Positions 1-8,847 are shown, counted from the first letter of the stretch. The stretch is DNA of 64,000 bases from Streptomyces tsukubensis (GCF_003932715.1 NZ_CP020700.1:5168501-5232500); one strand, 5' to 3'. Made by a program: numbers and translations. The notes: generated by a model from the letters alone, not told the origin.

Positions 1-623
1 CCGACCGCCTCGACCTCCAGCTCCGCTGGCTGCGGGCCCGCGGACTCACCGGGGTGTCCGTCGCGGCCCTGCTGCGGGCCTGTGCGCAGGGCCGCGGCCG
101 GGGGCTCGTCGGCCTCACCTTCGACGACGGCTACGCCGACTTCGCCGACGGCGCGCTGCCCGTCCTGCGCCGCCACGACTGCACCGCGACGCTGTTCGTG
201 CTGCCCGGGCGGCTCGGCGGCGACAACGCCTGGGACCCGGACGGCCCCCGAAGACCCCTGATCGACGAGGCCGGGATCCGTACCGCCGTCGCGGCCGGGA
301 CCGAGATCGCCTCGCACGGCCTGTACCACGTCGACCTCACCCGGCTCGACGACGACGCCCTGCGCGAGGAGACCCTCCGCAGCCGCGCCTGGCTGCGCGA
401 GGTGACCGGCCGCGATCCGGAGGGCTTCTGCTATCCGTACGGCACGGTCGACGGCCGGGTCGCGTCGGCGGTGCGCTCGGCGGGGTACGCGTACGGCTGC
501 GCGATCCGCCCGCCCGCCGGACTCGGCGGCCCCTACGCCCTGCCCCGTACGCACATCAGCCAGGCCGACCGCGCGGTCCGGCTGTGGGCGAAGCGGGCCG
601 GGCACCGGGCGGGTCTGCGATGA
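1..623 (+). CDS. Polysaccharide deacetylase (NodB fold), 5' end outside window
   Basis: The reading frame is open from base 3, so the gene begins before the window and only its C-terminal part (about 206 codons) is here. The NodB carbohydrate-esterase 4 signature is plain: TFDDGY (nt 117-134) supplies the catalytic base and metal Asp, SHGLYH (nt 312-329) is the metal-binding H-x4-H motif, and CYPYG (nt 429-443) lies in the expected later position. Such enzymes remove N- or O-acyl groups from surface polysaccharides. The stop overlaps the next start as ATGA, so it is translationally coupled to the glycosyltransferase, fitting a polysaccharide-assembly operon. No secretion signal can be judged because the N-terminus is missing. 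Confidence 0.9.
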   Translation, partial: DRLDLQLRWLRARGLTGVSVAALLRACAQGRGRGLVGLTFDDGYADFADGALPVLRRHDCTATLFVLPGRLGGDNAWDPDGPRRPLIDEAGIRTAVAAGTEIASHGLYHVDLTRLDDDALREETLRSRAWLREVTGRDPEGFCYPYGTVDGRVASAVRSAGYAYGCAIRPPAGLGGPYALPRTHISQADRAVRLWAKRAGHRAGLR

Positions 624-2185
624 CGGCCGCCGCTCCCCGGGTGCTCCAGGTGATCACCGGCCTGGGCACGGGCGGCGCCGAGCAGCAGCTGCGGCTGCTG
701 CTGCGGCATCTGCCCTACGCCTGCGACGTGGTGACGCTCACCAACCCGGGGCCGGTCGCGGACGGACTGCGCGCGGACGGGGTCGAGGTCACCGACCTCG
801 GTATGTGCGGCAACCGCGACCTGGCCGCGCTGCCCCGGCTCGTACGGCTGATCAGGGACGGCGGCTACGGCCTCGTCCACACCCATCTGTACCGGGCGTG
901 CGTGTACGGGAGGATCGCGGCCCGGCTGGCCGGGGTGCGGGCGGTCGTGGCGACCGAGCACTCCCTCGGCGACCGCGAGATCGAAGGCCGGCCGCTGACC
1001 CGCGGCACCCGTGCCCTGTACCGCGGTACGGAACGCCTGGGCGCGGCGACGGTCGCGGTCTCGGACACGGTCGCGGCCCGGCTGGCCGATTGGGGCGTCC
1101 CGCCGGAGCGGACGCACACGGTGCCCAACGGCATCGACGCGCGGCAGTTCCGCTTCGACCCGGCGGCCCGGTCGGCGGTACGGTCCGGTCTCGGCGTCGC
1201 CCCGGACGCGTATCTGCTGGGCGGGGTGGGGCGGCTGGTCCCCGGCAAGGGCTTCGACGCCCTGATCCGTACGGCGGCTGCCGTACCCGCCGTGACGGTC
1301 GTCATCGCGGGCGAAGGCCCCGAAGGCCCCGCCCTGAAAAGGCTGGCGGCGGAGCTGGGCGTGGCGGACCGGGTCCGCTTCCTGGGCGACTGCGCGCCGG
1401 GCCCGACGGCGGACACCGGCGGCCCTGCCGGGCGAGGCAGTTGCGGTCCGGTGACCGATCACACCGTGGGCACGGGTTCCGCCGGGCCCGGCGGCTCGGC
1501 GCCCGCGGACCCCGGTGCCGCTGTCGCTGCGGGGCCGCCCGGTGCGGCCCGGGTGGGCGGGTCCGGCGGCTGCGACCGGGCCGCGGTAGCCGCGGTTCCG
1601 GTGTGGGCCGGTGCCACCGGCCCGGGCGGTACTGCCGCGCAGGAGACACCCGTAGCGGGAGCCGCAGAAGCGGGCGCTGCGGCCGGGGCGGGTGCCCCCG
1701 CCCGGCCGGGGGCACCTGCCGGGCCCGGTGCCGCTGCCCGGTCCGGGCCGTCCGCCGGGCCCCGACTCCGGATCACCGTTCCCGAAGTCCTCAGCGCCGT
1801 CGACGCCTTCGTCTCCGCCTCCCGGGAGGAAGCCTTCGGGCTCGCCGTCGTCGAGGCACTCGCCGCCGGGCTGCCCGTGCTGTACCGGACCTGTCCCGCC
1901 GTCCAGGACCTGTCCCCGGAACTGGTGCCCGGAGCCGTCCGGTTCGGGCCCGACGACGCGTCCCTCACCGCCGCCGTCCGCGAACTCGCCGCCCGGCGCC
2001 CGCCGCGGAGCCGTACCGCACCCGGCGGAGTCGCGCACTACGACATCCGCCGCACCGCGGGCCTCGTCGCCGAGGTCTACGAGCGCGTGCTCGCCGGGGA
2101 CCGGCCCCACCCCTCGAACCCGCGTGGCCGAACCCTGCCCCGGCAGAAGACCCAGCCCGATCCGACCGAGAGAGTCCACCGATGA
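620..2185 (+). CDS. GT4-type glycosyltransferase with ~120-residue low-complexity insertion
   Basis: 521 aa starting at the ATG that overlaps the upstream stop (ATGA). The N-terminal half reads like a GT-B glycosyltransferase (ITGLGTGGAEQQLRLLL near the start, VVATEHSLGD, VPNGIDARQF) and the C-terminal part contains the family-4 donor-site region SREEAFGLAVVEALAAGLPV. Between FLGDC (about residue 258) and VPEVLSAVDAF (about 384), normally nearly adjacent, sits about 120 residues made almost only of Gly, Ala, Pro, Arg and Thr. The reading frame stays open through it. Probable role: transfer of a sugar onto a lipid-linked or surface glycan. Coupled by ATGA to the Wzz-like gene. Confidence 0.85.
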   Translation: MTAAAPRVLQVITGLGTGGAEQQLRLLLRHLPYACDVVTLTNPGPVADGLRADGVEVTDLGMCGNRDLAALPRLVRLIRDGGYGLVHTHLYRACVYGRIAARLAGVRAVVATEHSLGDREIEGRPLTRGTRALYRGTERLGAATVAVSDTVAARLADWGVPPERTHTVPNGIDARQFRFDPAARSAVRSGLGVAPDAYLLGGVGRLVPGKGFDALIRTAAAVPAVTVVIAGEGPEGPALKRLAAELGVADRVRFLGDCAPGPTADTGGPAGRGSCGPVTDHTVGTGSAGPGGSAPADPGAAVAAGPPGAARVGGSGGCDRAAVAAVPVWAGATGPGGTAAQETPVAGAAEAGAAAGAGAPARPGAPAGPGAAARSGPSAGPRLRITVPEVLSAVDAFVSASREEAFGLAVVEALAAGLPVLYRTCPAVQDLSPELVPGAVRFGPDDASLTAAVRELAARRPPRSRTAPGGVAHYDIRRTAGLVAEVYERVLAGDRPHPSNPRGRTLPRQKTQPDPTERVHR

Positions 2186-2991
2186 CCAAGCCGCAGAGTC
2201 CGCAGACCCCGCGCCCGGAGCCCCGGGAGCCCGGGCCCGAGCGGGCCGGGAAGACCGATCGCCCCGAACCGGCACCGGCACCGGCGCCCGCCCGGTCCCG
2301 GCGGCCGGGTCCGCTGCGGTGGGCCGCGAACCGGTCCCGGCGGCTGCCCGTCTGGTGGCCGCTGCCCGCGCTCGCCGCCGCCGGTGCCCTGTGCGGGAGC
2401 GCGTACGGACTGCTCGCCACCCCCCAGTACGCCGCCACCAGTTTCGTCGTCGCCGTCACCGGCAAGGACGCCCAGCCCGGGGCCGCCCTCGGCTTCGCCC
2501 AGGCGTACGGGCGCGTCGCCACCAGCGACTCCACCATCGCCTACGCCCGGGTCGCGGCCGCGATGTCCGCGCAGGAACTCCGGAGCCGGGTACGGACCGA
2601 GACCTCCCCCGACTCGCCGATGATCGCGATCACCGGCACCTCGGACCGCCCCGGTGAAGCCGCCGATATCGCCAACGCCGTCGCCGACGCCGTGTTCGTG
2701 AGCGGCAACCAGGTCGCCAAGAACACCGGCGTCCAGCTGCTGAGCTTCTCGCGGGCCATCCCGCCCGCCGAGCCCGTATCGCCCTCCGCACCGCTCGGCG
2801 CGGCCGTCGGCGCCGCCACCGGAGGCCTGATCGGCGGTCTGGTGCTGCTGGTCCGGCCCCGGGCCCGGCACCGAAGCGCCGGAACCGGGACCGAGACCGG
2901 GAGCGCTGGCCGCACACCGGCCGCGCCCGCCTCCGTGCCCGCGCCCGCCACTGCTGCTCAGGGGTCCGCCGCCGGGAAGGAGCGCGTCTGA
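2182..2991 (+). CDS. Wzz-like polysaccharide chain-length/export membrane protein
   Basis: 269 aa from the ATG overlapping the glycosyltransferase stop. A proline/arginine-rich cytoplasmic N-terminus (residues 1-50) is followed by a transmembrane segment (WWPLPALAAAGALCGSAYGL), an extracytoplasmic domain containing the conserved-type pattern TSDSTIAYARVAAAM, and a second membrane segment preceded by PAEPVSPSAPLG, the Pro-rich element typical before TM2 of polysaccharide co-polymerases. No C-terminal tyrosine-kinase domain is present. It should help control length or export of the glycan made by its neighbours. The stop overlaps the next ATG (TGATG). Confidence 0.75.
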   Translation: MTKPQSPQTPRPEPREPGPERAGKTDRPEPAPAPAPARSRRPGPLRWAANRSRRLPVWWPLPALAAAGALCGSAYGLLATPQYAATSFVVAVTGKDAQPGAALGFAQAYGRVATSDSTIAYARVAAAMSAQELRSRVRTETSPDSPMIAITGTSDRPGEAADIANAVADAVFVSGNQVAKNTGVQLLSFSRAIPPAEPVSPSAPLGAAVGAATGGLIGGLVLLVRPRARHRSAGTGTETGSAGRTPAAPASVPAPATAAQGSAAGKERV

Positions 2992-4208
2992 TGGCCGCGG
3001 CGGAACGGAAGCCGCACGGCTTCACCGTCACCCTCTGCCGGGACCAGCGCACCTTCGCCCTGCTGAGGCCCGAATGGGACGACCTCCAGCGCCGCTGTTC
3101 CACCGCCACCCCCTTCCAGAGCCACGCCTGGCTGGAGTCGTGGTGGCTGTCCTACGGCACCGGGGGCCGGCTGCGGATCGTCCTCGTCCGCCGCGGCGGA
3201 CGGCTGGTGGCCGCCGCACCGCTGATGCTGGTGCACCGGCCCATGCCGCTGCTCGTCTCCCTCGGCGGCGGTATCTCCGACTACTCCGACATCCTCGTCG
3301 ACGACGCCGACGGTACGGATCCGGCCGCCGCCAACGCCGCCGTGGACGCGCTGGAGCGCGGGCTCCAGCGGGCCGCCCGGCACGCGGTGATCGACCTGCG
3401 CGAGGTCCGGCCGGGCGCCGCCGCCGAGAAGCTGTACGCGCGGTGGACCGGCGCCCGTGCCCGGCTCACCGACTCCGTCTGTCTGGAACTGCCCGCCAGT
3501 CCTATCGAAGAGCTGGTCAAACGGCTGCCGACGGCCCGCGCCCAGCGGGTGCGGGCCAAGCTGCGGAAGATCGACGCGCTGGAGATCGAAGACATCACCG
3601 TCGGCGAGGACGGCGTCCCGGAGGCCATGGGGCATCTGCTGCGGCTCCACGAACTCCAGTGGCGGGGCCGCGGGGTGACCGTGGAGCATCTGCGGCCCCG
3701 GTTCGCCGAGCATCTCGTCCGGGCCACCCGGCGCATGGTCCGCGACGGCGACGCGGCCCTGACCGAGTACCGGCTGGACGGGGAGGTCGTCGCCGCGAGC
3801 GTGGCCCTGCTGTCCGGGCGGTTCACCGGCGGCTATTTGTACGGGGCGGACCCCCGGCTGCGGGAGCGCAAGGTCGACGTCACCACCATGCTGCTGCGGC
3901 ACGACGCCGATCTCGCGGCCGGTACCGGCCGCCGGGTGATGAGCCTGCTGCGCGGCAAGGAGCCGTACAAGAACCACTGGCGCCCCGAAGCGGTCACCAA
4001 CCAGCGGCTGCTGCTCGCCCCGTACACCCTGGAACCGCTGCTGAAGCTGCACGTGTCACGGGCCGCTCTGCGCGAGCGGGCCGCGACGGCCGTCGGCGAA
4101 CGGTTCCCCGCGGCCCGGGAATGGCGCGACCGGCTGAAGGACTGGCGGTCCGCCGTCGGCATCCGTTCGGCGGGCCGCCTGGGTGCCCGGCGCCCGGCGG
4201 ACCGCTGA
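2991..4208 (+). CDS. CelD/FemAB-like GNAT-fold acyltransferase
   Basis: 405 aa from the ATG in a TGATG overlap. The architecture is that of the CelD/BcsL (GNAT_6) group: an N-terminal lobe (LRPEWDDLQRRC, FQSHAWLESWW) and a C-terminal acyltransferase lobe with GYLYGADPRLRERKVDVTTM and a terminal SLLRGKEPYKNHWRPE segment. These proteins acylate polysaccharide or peptide precursors in the cytoplasm; the actual acceptor is not knowable from the sequence. Last gene of the four-gene coupled operon; a 12-bp hairpin covers its stop codon. It converges on the GH26-like gene 28 bases away. Confidence 0.78.
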   Translation: MAAAERKPHGFTVTLCRDQRTFALLRPEWDDLQRRCSTATPFQSHAWLESWWLSYGTGGRLRIVLVRRGGRLVAAAPLMLVHRPMPLLVSLGGGISDYSDILVDDADGTDPAAANAAVDALERGLQRAARHAVIDLREVRPGAAAEKLYARWTGARARLTDSVCLELPASPIEELVKRLPTARAQRVRAKLRKIDALEIEDITVGEDGVPEAMGHLLRLHELQWRGRGVTVEHLRPRFAEHLVRATRRMVRDGDAALTEYRLDGEVVAASVALLSGRFTGGYLYGADPRLRERKVDVTTMLLRHDADLAAGTGRRVMSLLRGKEPYKNHWRPEAVTNQRLLLAPYTLEPLLKLHVSRAALRERAATAVGERFPAAREWRDRLKDWRSAVGIRSAGRLGARRPADR

Positions 4209-4223
4209 ACGGGTCCGCCGGGC
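4192..4223. terminator. Hairpin between convergent genes
   Basis: GCCCGGCGGACC (4192-4203) pairs perfectly with GGTCCGCCGGGC (4212-4223) across an 8-nt loop. It overlaps the stop codon of the acyltransferase gene and lies just 3' of the GH26-like gene, so it can serve both strands. Confidence 0.6.
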
Positions 4224-4236
4224 CGGCCGGGCGGGC

Positions 4237-5724
4237 TCAGCGACCGCCGTTGCGGGGCCCGGGCCAGCCCTCGGGCCAGGGGACCTTCACACAGAACTTC
4301 CCGCCCGGGGCCCAGGAGTCCGTCCAGGGCGAGAACGGGACCGCGACGCACCAGTCGACCGAGCCGAGCCGGCCGGGAACGACGGGCGGGACGGGCGGGT
4401 TCGGCACCGGTGCGGGCACCGGCACATTCGGTGTGGGTGTGGGTGTGGGCGTCGGGGTCGGGGTCGGTGCCGGAGTGGGCTCCTCCGGCTTCGGGGTCGG
4501 GTTCGTGACCACCGGCGGCACCGGCACCGTGGGCTCCGGCGGCACCGGCGGCTCCGGGGCCGGTGGCACGGGAGGTGCCGGAGGCGCCGTCGGTACGGGC
4601 GGCACGGTCGGCGTCGGTACGGGCGGGACCGGCGGCACGGTCGGCGTCGGCACCGGAGGTACGGGCGGTACGGGCGGTACTGGCGGCACCGGCGGGGTCG
4701 TCGGGACCGACGGGCCCGTCTGGTTGTACAGCCGGGTGCGGAACACACTCGACGATTTGGGGTTGCTATTACACTGCCAGACGCCGTGCGGGCAGTAGTC
4801 CGTGATGGTGTGGTACAGCGGCCGGTGCTGCTCGATCCAGTCGAGCATTCCCCGCATGTAGTCAGGGTTGTCCCCGTTGCGGAACAGCCCCCACTCCGGG
4901 TACGAGATCGCCTTGCCGTGCTCGCGCGCGAACTGCACCTGGGCACGGAGCCCGTACGGCGCCGACGCCTGCTCCTCGAAGCTCCGGCCCGGCGCCTGGT
5001 CGTACGAGTCCATCCCGATGATGTCGACCACCCCGTCGCCCGGGTAGCACGCGGTCCACGGCACCGCGTCCTGCCCCCGGTTCGGCGCGAAGTCGAAGCG
5101 GAAGGCCTGGCCCTCGACCGAGCGCATCGCCGCCACGATCCGGTTCCAGTACGTCTTCCAGGACTCCGGGTCCGGTCCGCAGCGGTGGGTGTAGGTGATG
5201 CCGTTCATCTCCCAGCCCAGGACCAGGACGGTGTCCGGTACGCCGAGGTCCACCAGGCGCCGGGCCAGCGCCCGGAAGTGTTCGTCGTACTGTCCCGACG
5301 CGCCCGCCTGCAGCAGCCTGCGGACCTCGTGGTCCGGCACCCGGGCCTCGTTCCGCTCCAGCATCGGCACATTGAGGACGAACATCCGGTCGTCACGGGC
5401 GCGCCGCCAGCGGGCCCAGTCGTCGAGGAAGCCGACCTGCCCCTCGATACCGGCCCACCGGTCGCCGGGCAGATAGGTGTGGCCGACCCGGAGCTCCGTA
5501 CCACCGAGCCACCGCGACAGTTCGGCCATCCGGCGAGGGCCCGCCGCACCGTAGTCGACGTACGCGCCGACGGCGGCCGGGGCGGCAGCGGGGGCGGCCG
5601 TGGTCTCGGGCTGGTCCTCGGCCCGGGCGACACTCGCCGCGCCCGCGACGGCACCGGTGGAGACCAGCAGACTCGCGGCGACCGTCCCGATGGTGGTGCC
5701 GGTGAGACGGCGCCTTCGGGTCAT
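4237..5724 (-). CDS. Secreted GH26-like glycoside hydrolase with Pro/Val/Thr-repeat tail
   Basis: 495 aa; the start is the ATG preceded by AGGAGG. Residues 1-35 are an Arg-rich signal peptide (ending near ARAED). The catalytic part (about 50-330) has the clan-A layout of GH26: the acid/base Glu in GWEMNG (E172) and the nucleophile Glu in SYPEWG (E277), with IGMDSYDQ between. Residues about 340-460 are repeats of PPVP/PTPTV, a cell-wall-type linker, and the last about 35 residues (WCVAVPFSPW...FCVKVPWPEG) form a small Cys/Trp-containing module. It probably cuts or remodels a beta-glycan outside the cell, perhaps the polymer made by the convergent operon. Endoglucanase or mannanase specificity cannot be told. 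Confidence 0.8.
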   Translation of the reverse strand: MTRRRRLTGTTIGTVAASLLVSTGAVAGAASVARAEDQPETTAAPAAAPAAVGAYVDYGAAGPRRMAELSRWLGGTELRVGHTYLPGDRWAGIEGQVGFLDDWARWRRARDDRMFVLNVPMLERNEARVPDHEVRRLLQAGASGQYDEHFRALARRLVDLGVPDTVLVLGWEMNGITYTHRCGPDPESWKTYWNRIVAAMRSVEGQAFRFDFAPNRGQDAVPWTACYPGDGVVDIIGMDSYDQAPGRSFEEQASAPYGLRAQVQFAREHGKAISYPEWGLFRNGDNPDYMRGMLDWIEQHRPLYHTITDYCPHGVWQCNSNPKSSSVFRTRLYNQTGPSVPTTPPVPPVPPVPPVPPVPTPTVPPVPPVPTPTVPPVPTAPPAPPVPPAPEPPVPPEPTVPVPPVVTNPTPKPEEPTPAPTPTPTPTPTPTPNVPVPAPVPNPPVPPVVPGRLGSVDWCVAVPFSPWTDSWAPGGKFCVKVPWPEGWPGPRNGGR

Positions 5725-5797
5725 GGCTCCTCCTAGGGGAGAGCGGTGATCTGGCGGCCCGTCGGACTGACGCTCTGTCCGGTCCGGCGTATCCGGC

Positions 5798-5817
5798 CGT
5801 AGGAAGAAAGTCCTACG
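5798..5817. promoter_or_regulatory. Inverted repeat in divergent promoter region
   Basis: CGTAGGA-N6-TCCTACG, perfect 7-bp arms, lies midway between the divergent GH26-like and ATP-grasp genes and could be a shared operator. No regulator is encoded next to it. Confidence 0.4.
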
Positions 5818-5885
5818 AATGAGCGGTCCGGGCGACCTCCGGTAGGCCATTCGCGATCACCACCGCGTTCCGCACGACCATCCAG

Positions 5886-7166
5886 GTGAAAGATGTGACG
5901 TCCATGCCACCTTTCGACGCCGGGGTTCCCGCGCTGGTGCTGCGCCTCGACCGGAATCCCTTTCACCACGGGACCCTCGGGGCCGTCAGATCCCTGGGGC
6001 GGGCCGGGGTCGAGGTGCACGCCGTCGTCGAATCGGCGGCGAGCCCCGTCGTCCGCTCCCGGCATCTGCACCGGGCGCACCCCGTCGCCCCCGGCGCGGT
6101 CCGCCCGGACGGCACCGGCTTCCCCGAACTGCTGCTGCGGGTCTCGGAGCGGATCGGCCGGCCCGCCGTACTGATTCCGATGGACGATCTGGGCGCGATC
6201 CTCACGGCCGCGCACGCGCCCCGGCTCGGCGACCGCTACCTCCTGCCCGACCAGGCCCCGGGGCTGCCGGACGCCCTCGCCGACAAGTCGTTGCTCGCGG
6301 AGCTGTGCGAACGGGCGGGCGTTCCGCATCCGGAGACCGTCGTGCCCGGCAGCGCCGCCGAGGCCGCCGGGGCGGCGGGCGCCCTCGGGCTGCCGCTGGT
6401 CGCCAAGTGGAGCCGTCCTTGGCTGCTGCCGCCGGGGACCGGACTGCGCAGTACGACCCTGGTCCGCTCGCCGGGCGCGGCACGGGCGCTGTACGAGCGG
6501 GGCGCGGACAGCGGTGCCGGCCTGCTGCTCCAGCGCCGGCTGCCGGACGCGCCGGACGCGGACTGGTTCTTCCACGGCTGCTTCGGCGGCGACGGACGGC
6601 TGCTGGCCGGGGGCACCGGCCGCAAGGAACTCTCCTGGCCGCCGCGCGCGGGACTGACCGCGAAGGGCCGCTGGCACCCCAACCCGGAGGTGGCGGCGAT
6701 CGCCACCGGGCTGGTGGAGCACACCGGCTACCGGGGCGTCATCGACCTCGACCTGCGGCGCGACCGGGTCGGCGGCACCTACCGTCTGCTGGACGCCAAT
6801 CCGCGGCCCGGGGCGCAGTTCCGGCTCTTCACGGCGCCCGACGGTACGGATGTCGTCCGGGCGCTGTACCGGGATCTGACCGGCCAGGTCCCGCCGCCGC
6901 CGGCCGAATGCCCGGGCCGGGTCTTCGTCGCCGAGAACTACGCGCTGCTGTCGGCGCTGACGGCCCTCCCCGCGGCACGGCGGCCCGGCCGCGCACGCCC
7001 CGCCGCCCGGTCGGCCCTCGGGGGGCCCGGTCACGGGTCCCGTATCGAAGCCGCCTGGTTCGCCGGGGACGATCCGCTGCCCTTCGCGGCCATGGCGGGC
7101 GCGTGGCTGGGGCGCGGGCTGACCAAGGGAGTCCGCCGGGCCCGCGCCGTACTGCACCGCTCCTGA
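5886..7166 (+). CDS. ATP-grasp domain carboxylate-amine ligase
   Basis: 426 aa if the GTG at 5886 is used; the ATG at 5904 is an equally possible start. The central and C-terminal regions show an ATP-grasp fold: GLPLVAKWSRPW carries the nucleotide-binding lysine and the metal-binding segment is RLLDANPRPGAQFRL. This family joins a carboxylate to an amine through an acyl-phosphate, and similar proteins accompany actinobacterial polysaccharide genes. The substrate is unknown. It is divergent from the secreted hydrolase and is followed after 54 bases by a flavin monooxygenase, probably in the same transcript. Confidence 0.8.
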   Translation: MKDVTSMPPFDAGVPALVLRLDRNPFHHGTLGAVRSLGRAGVEVHAVVESAASPVVRSRHLHRAHPVAPGAVRPDGTGFPELLLRVSERIGRPAVLIPMDDLGAILTAAHAPRLGDRYLLPDQAPGLPDALADKSLLAELCERAGVPHPETVVPGSAAEAAGAAGALGLPLVAKWSRPWLLPPGTGLRSTTLVRSPGAARALYERGADSGAGLLLQRRLPDAPDADWFFHGCFGGDGRLLAGGTGRKELSWPPRAGLTAKGRWHPNPEVAAIATGLVEHTGYRGVIDLDLRRDRVGGTYRLLDANPRPGAQFRLFTAPDGTDVVRALYRDLTGQVPPPPAECPGRVFVAENYALLSALTALPAARRPGRARPAARSALGGPGHGSRIEAAWFAGDDPLPFAAMAGAWLGRGLTKGVRRARAVLHRS

Positions 7167-7220
7167 CGGCCCGTCCCCTCATCCAGTCTCCCCCCACCCC
7201 TCACCCAGGAGGAACGCACC

Positions 7221-8489
7221 ATGTACGACGTGGCAGTCATCGGCGCCGGGCCCTACGGGCTCTCCGTCGCCGCGCATGCGGCCGCAGCCGGAATGCGGAC
7301 GAAGGTCTTCGGCCGGGCGATGGAGTCCTGGCGGGCCCATATGCCCGAGGGGATGTTCCTCAAGTCCGAGCCGTGGGCGTCGAATCTGTCGGATCCGGCC
7401 GGTGCGCGTACCCTCGCCCGCTACGGAGCCGAGGCGGGCTTCCCGGCCGAGCACGGCCGTCCGCTGCCGATCGGCGCCTTCACGGACTACGGGCTCTGGT
7501 TCGCCCGGCACGCCGTGCCCGGGCTCGACGAGCGGACCGTGACCCGGGTCGCGGCGGGCGGCGACGGATTCACCGTCGGGACCGCGGACGGCGAGACCGT
7601 CCGGGCGCGTACCGTTGTCGTCGCCGTAGGGGTGCTGCCGTTCGTCCGGATCCCGGGGCCGCTGGCGAAACTGCCGCGGGAGTACGTCACGCACAGCACC
7701 GGCCACCGCGATCTGAGCGGCTTCAGCGGCCGGGACGTCACGGTCGTCGGCGCGGGCCAGGCGGCCCTGGAGACGGCGACCCTGCTGGCGGAGGGAGGCG
7801 CCAGGCCCCTGCTCGTGGCCCGGGCGGGACGGGTGAACTGGAACACCGTCCCGGTGCCGGAGGACCGGCCGCTGCTGCGGCGGCTGCGGACCCCGCTCAG
7901 CGGTCTCGGCTCCGGCTGGCGGAGCTGGGTCTACTCGGAACTGCCCTGGGCCGTACGGAGACTGTCCGACGCCCGGCGCGAGCACATCGCCCGCACCGCC
8001 CTCGGTCCGGCGGGCGCCTGGTGGCTGCGGGAGCGGTACGAGGGCCGGGTCCCGGAACTGCTGGCCCACCGGATCCGCGGCGCCCGGCTGCACGAGGGCC
8101 GGGTCCGGCTCGCCCTGGACGCCCCCGGCGGCCCGGTCACCGTCGACACCGCCCATGTGGTGGCCGCCACGGGATTCACCCCCGACCTCGACCGGCTCAC
8201 CCTCCTCGACCCCCGGCTCCGCGCCCGCCTGTCCACGGTCGGCACCGGCCGCGCCCCGGAGCTGAGCCCGTCGTTCGAATCGTCGTGCCCGGGCCTGTTC
8301 TTCACGGGCCTGCTGAGCGCCCCGGCGTTCGGCCCGTCGATGCGCTTCGTCCACGGAGCGACGTACACGGCCCCCGCAATCCTGACGGCCCTCCACCGCC
8401 ACCTCCGCCGCACCCCCCGCCCCCACCACGTCCCGGCCCCGCCCCAGCCGTCCCCCACCGCCGACCGGGAACGGGTCCGGGAGGGCTGA
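7221..8489 (+). CDS. FAD/NAD(P)-dependent monooxygenase-like oxidoreductase
   Basis: 422 aa, ATG preceded by AGGAGG. The FAD-binding Rossmann motif GAGPYG is at residues 8-13 and a second dinucleotide motif (VVGAGQAALETA) is near residue 174, the layout of flavin monooxygenases of the SidA/FMO type. Other motifs are the FLKSEPWASNL stretch and a C-terminal VAATGFTPDLDRL of the ATG-x3-D type. The likely reaction is NAD(P)H-dependent hydroxylation of a small substrate or amine; the substrate is not identified. It follows the ATP-grasp gene and is closed by a strong 18-bp hairpin. Confidence 0.82.
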   Translation: MYDVAVIGAGPYGLSVAAHAAAAGMRTKVFGRAMESWRAHMPEGMFLKSEPWASNLSDPAGARTLARYGAEAGFPAEHGRPLPIGAFTDYGLWFARHAVPGLDERTVTRVAAGGDGFTVGTADGETVRARTVVVAVGVLPFVRIPGPLAKLPREYVTHSTGHRDLSGFSGRDVTVVGAGQAALETATLLAEGGARPLLVARAGRVNWNTVPVPEDRPLLRRLRTPLSGLGSGWRSWVYSELPWAVRRLSDARREHIARTALGPAGAWWLRERYEGRVPELLAHRIRGARLHEGRVRLALDAPGGPVTVDTAHVVAATGFTPDLDRLTLLDPRLRARLSTVGTGRAPELSPSFESSCPGLFFTGLLSAPAFGPSMRFVHGATYTAPAILTALHRHLRRTPRPHHVPAPPQPSPTADRERVREG

Positions 8490-8518
8490 ACCCTGCCCGG
8501 CCCGGCCGGCCCCAGCCA

Positions 8519-8559
8519 CGGCCCGTCCCGCCCGCCCGGACGGCGGGCGGGACGGGCCG
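8519..8559. terminator. 18-bp hairpin terminator between convergent genes
   Basis: The arms at 8519-8536 and 8542-8559 are perfect complements around a 5-nt loop, positioned between the monooxygenase stop and the end of the minus-strand small gene. Confidence 0.75.
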
Positions 8560-8571
8560 GAGTTCCGGGGG

Positions 8572-8847
8572 TCAGGCCGGGTGGAACCAGTTGCCGCGCA
8601 GGGGTGGGGGCGGGGGGCCGGTGAGGGGGTCGTGCGGGGGTGGGAAGCGGGTTGTGCGGGCCCATTCCAGGTCCGGGCCGCCCGGGAGGGTGCGGTTGGC
8701 TTCCGCCCATTCGCGGAGCAGCTCTTCGTAGATCGGAGTGGGGCCGGTCGGCTGGGCGGTCCGGTCCGGGTGGGTGTGGGTACCCGGGTGAGGGGCCGGG
8801 ATGGTCGGGACGCGCTGCCATCGGGGAGTCGAGGATGTCCTTGCCAT
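8572..8847 (-). CDS. Small conserved-looking hypothetical protein
   Basis: 91 aa, not assigned to a family. The middle (PIYEELLREWAEANRTLPGG) looks like an amphipathic helix followed by a Gly-Pro turn, and the rest is Pro-rich, ending in LRGNWFHPA. Start at the ATG at 8847 is the only reasonable one. It converges on the monooxygenase with a hairpin between them. The non-random helix and the Trp/Phe-containing end favour a real protein over a chance frame, but confidence is moderate. Confidence 0.5.
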   Translation of the reverse strand: MARTSSTPRWQRVPTIPAPHPGTHTHPDRTAQPTGPTPIYEELLREWAEANRTLPGGPDLEWARTTRFPPPHDPLTGPPPPPLRGNWFHPA

